The notes beneath the pieces were generated by a model, which saw only the letters and a list, made by a program, of their open reading frames with translations, ran no database searches and was not told the origin of the DNA. A stretch of 64,000 nt of DNA from Macrocybe gigantea (Eukaryota; Basidiomycota; Agaricomycetes; Agaricales; Callistosporiaceae), in assembly GCA_011319805.1 (NCBI GenBank), contig SJRY01000266.1, positions 682,001 through 746,000 of the forward strand. The letters run 5' to 3'. Below, piece after piece: positions 62,901 through 64,000 of the stretch. The position numbers and the translations under genes were made by a program. Each line of letters opens with the position of its first letter. Position 1 is the stretch's first letter.

Positions 62901-64000
62901 CGAGGTCATCACGGACGTGCAACCTTTCCTACCCTACTGGGAGGAATTGAATTCCATCGACCTGTCGAATAAGCGACTAGAGAGCGTCGCCAGAATAAAA
63001 GAGTTTCTGCCTCATCTTGATTCTCTGAACCTGTAAGGGTGCCCTTGGATCCCGCGCACCTTGCTAAAGTGCTGACGGTGACCTGATAGGAATAACAACC
63101 AGTTAGCATGGCTCAGTGGGATACCCGGGACACTCAGGACATTATCTGTCGCGTCAAATTTGTGAGTCGCAAAGTTGGTTTTTTTTTTTACCACCGGCGG
63201 TCGAAATTCTCATGCTGCTTAACGACCCTTTTGTCCAGCCTTACAGGGCTGACTTCATACAGTCACCTGCTTAACCTGGAAAACTTGGATATTAGCCAGA
63301 ATGAAATTGAATCGCTACGACGTGGGTACAAATGAGTCTGTCTGAGCTGAATACGCTAATTTTTGTGCTGCTGCAGAACTCGCGTGTCTTCGTCATCTCA
63401 GAGAGTTGAAGGTCGATGGAAACAAGCTGACCACCCTTGATGGTCTACAGCATATGGATGGTCTCATCGAGCTGAGCGTGCAAGATAATTCTCTTCATTC
63501 AATTGATTTGAATGAATATCAGTGGTAATGCGGAATTTTTAGGCAACTCTCACGATGGAGCTTCTGGATTCCTGACTCTGCAATGATTTTTCTCAGGAGT
63601 CGACTGGAGCTGTTGAATTTTAGCAACAATCGCCTAATTCGCATCCAGGGCGTCGCATCATTGCAAGCGCTGATCGCCATGAACTTGGGTACGTGTGTGG
63701 ACACATGCCGAGGATTGTCCTCTGTGATTAGGAAAGCTTCCGTGTCTGATGGGACGGTAAACTTTGTTCAGATAACAATGAAGTCGAAGAATTGGAATTC
63801 AGTTCTGCGATGCCTAGATTGCGGATTCTGCGCACGAGTGGCAATCGACTGCATCAACTGGACGTTGCCTGCGTTCCTAATCTTCGCACGCTGTATGCGG
63901 ATAACAATTCCCTTGCGGGCCTGGTAAAGGTGGACCGTTTGACTAAGCTGGAGAACCTGAGTTTGCGGAATCAGAGTGGACGTGGGCTGTAAGTTTCTGT
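59993..64000 (+). CDS. CDC11/NUD1-like leucine-rich-repeat scaffold, 3' partial
   Basis: Spindle-pole-body scaffold of the septation initiation/mitotic exit network. The long disordered N-terminal half starts MAEPHQPAWQTEELQDEWID and has KTPGRHKKGLIKDIFTPLHL, AALMAQIRNDMRGQKRLFSG and DRLGDMLFDKVMMRWVKS, motifs I associate with the Cdc11/Nud1 group. An acidic stretch and a Ser/Arg-rich part follow. Leucine-rich repeats begin at about 62940 (LNSIDLSNKRL, LNNNQLAWLSG, LENLDISQNEIESL, LRELKVDGNKLTTL, LELLNFSNNRLIRI) and run past the window end. Intron 61035-61087 joins GIGV to EPTNRPSFL. ATG 59993 is the first ATG in this frame. No frame error noticed. Confidence 0.85.

Overview
The window is fungal nuclear DNA, most likely from a basidiomycete of the Agaricomycetes. 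Genes are packed on both strands and cut by many short introns of about 48-60 nt with GT..AG ends. Protein content matches mushroom-type genomes: a VNX1 antiporter, a Vip1 RRM protein, She9/Mdm33, a CDC11/NUD1 scaffold and a Helitron. I found no rRNA, tRNA or CRISPR array, and nothing bacterial.

Layout. 1-6.0 kb: 3' part of a CWF19-like splicing factor (+), a cytochrome P450 (-), and a CitE/CLYBL-type lyase (+). 6.1-14.4 kb: the spliceosomal DEAH helicase Prp2/DHX16 (+), a short-chain dehydrogenase (-), a weak small ORF, and a mitochondrial class III CoA-transferase (+). 14.5-24.3 kb: the CHL1/DDX11 helicase (+), a Ser-rich coiled-coil protein (+), and a VNX1-type vacuolar cation/H+ antiporter (+). 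24.5-36.2 kb: DDB1 (-), a Dpb3-like histone-fold subunit (-), a HIT-family protein (-), a SAM methyltransferase (+), She9/Mdm33 (-) and NADPH-cytochrome P450 reductase (-). 36.6-50.0 kb: a SET-domain protein (-), a DUF202 membrane protein (-), a stand-alone adenylate-forming enzyme (+), a nucleotide-sugar transporter (-), a second methyltransferase (-), a Vip1 RRM protein (-) and a Ser/Pro-rich hypothetical protein (+). 50.4-56.2 kb: an autonomous Helitron transposon on the minus strand (HUH Rep plus PIF1 helicase), followed by about 4 kb with no convincing gene. 60.0-64.0 kb: 5' part of a CDC11/NUD1-like LRR scaffold (+), running off the end.

How the genes relate. Most are independent housekeeping loci. 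Functional pairs are the two spliceosome factors at the left end, three DNA replication/repair genes (CHL1, DDB1, Dpb3-like), three mitochondrial candidates (the lyase, the CoA-transferase, She9), and the P450 with its obligate electron donor about 30 kb away. No biosynthetic gene cluster is evident.

Two cross-cutting observations. First, at least ten sites in well-conserved genes show an apparent 1-2 nt frameshift, mostly one base missing from a short homopolymer. This looks like sequencing or assembly error, not decay, so the affected genes are annotated as single loci. Second, the Helitron's 5' coding region carries a 157-bp-offset tandem duplication containing a complete 58-nt spliceosomal intron, a possible recent intron gain. 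I did not find a convincing new multigene system.
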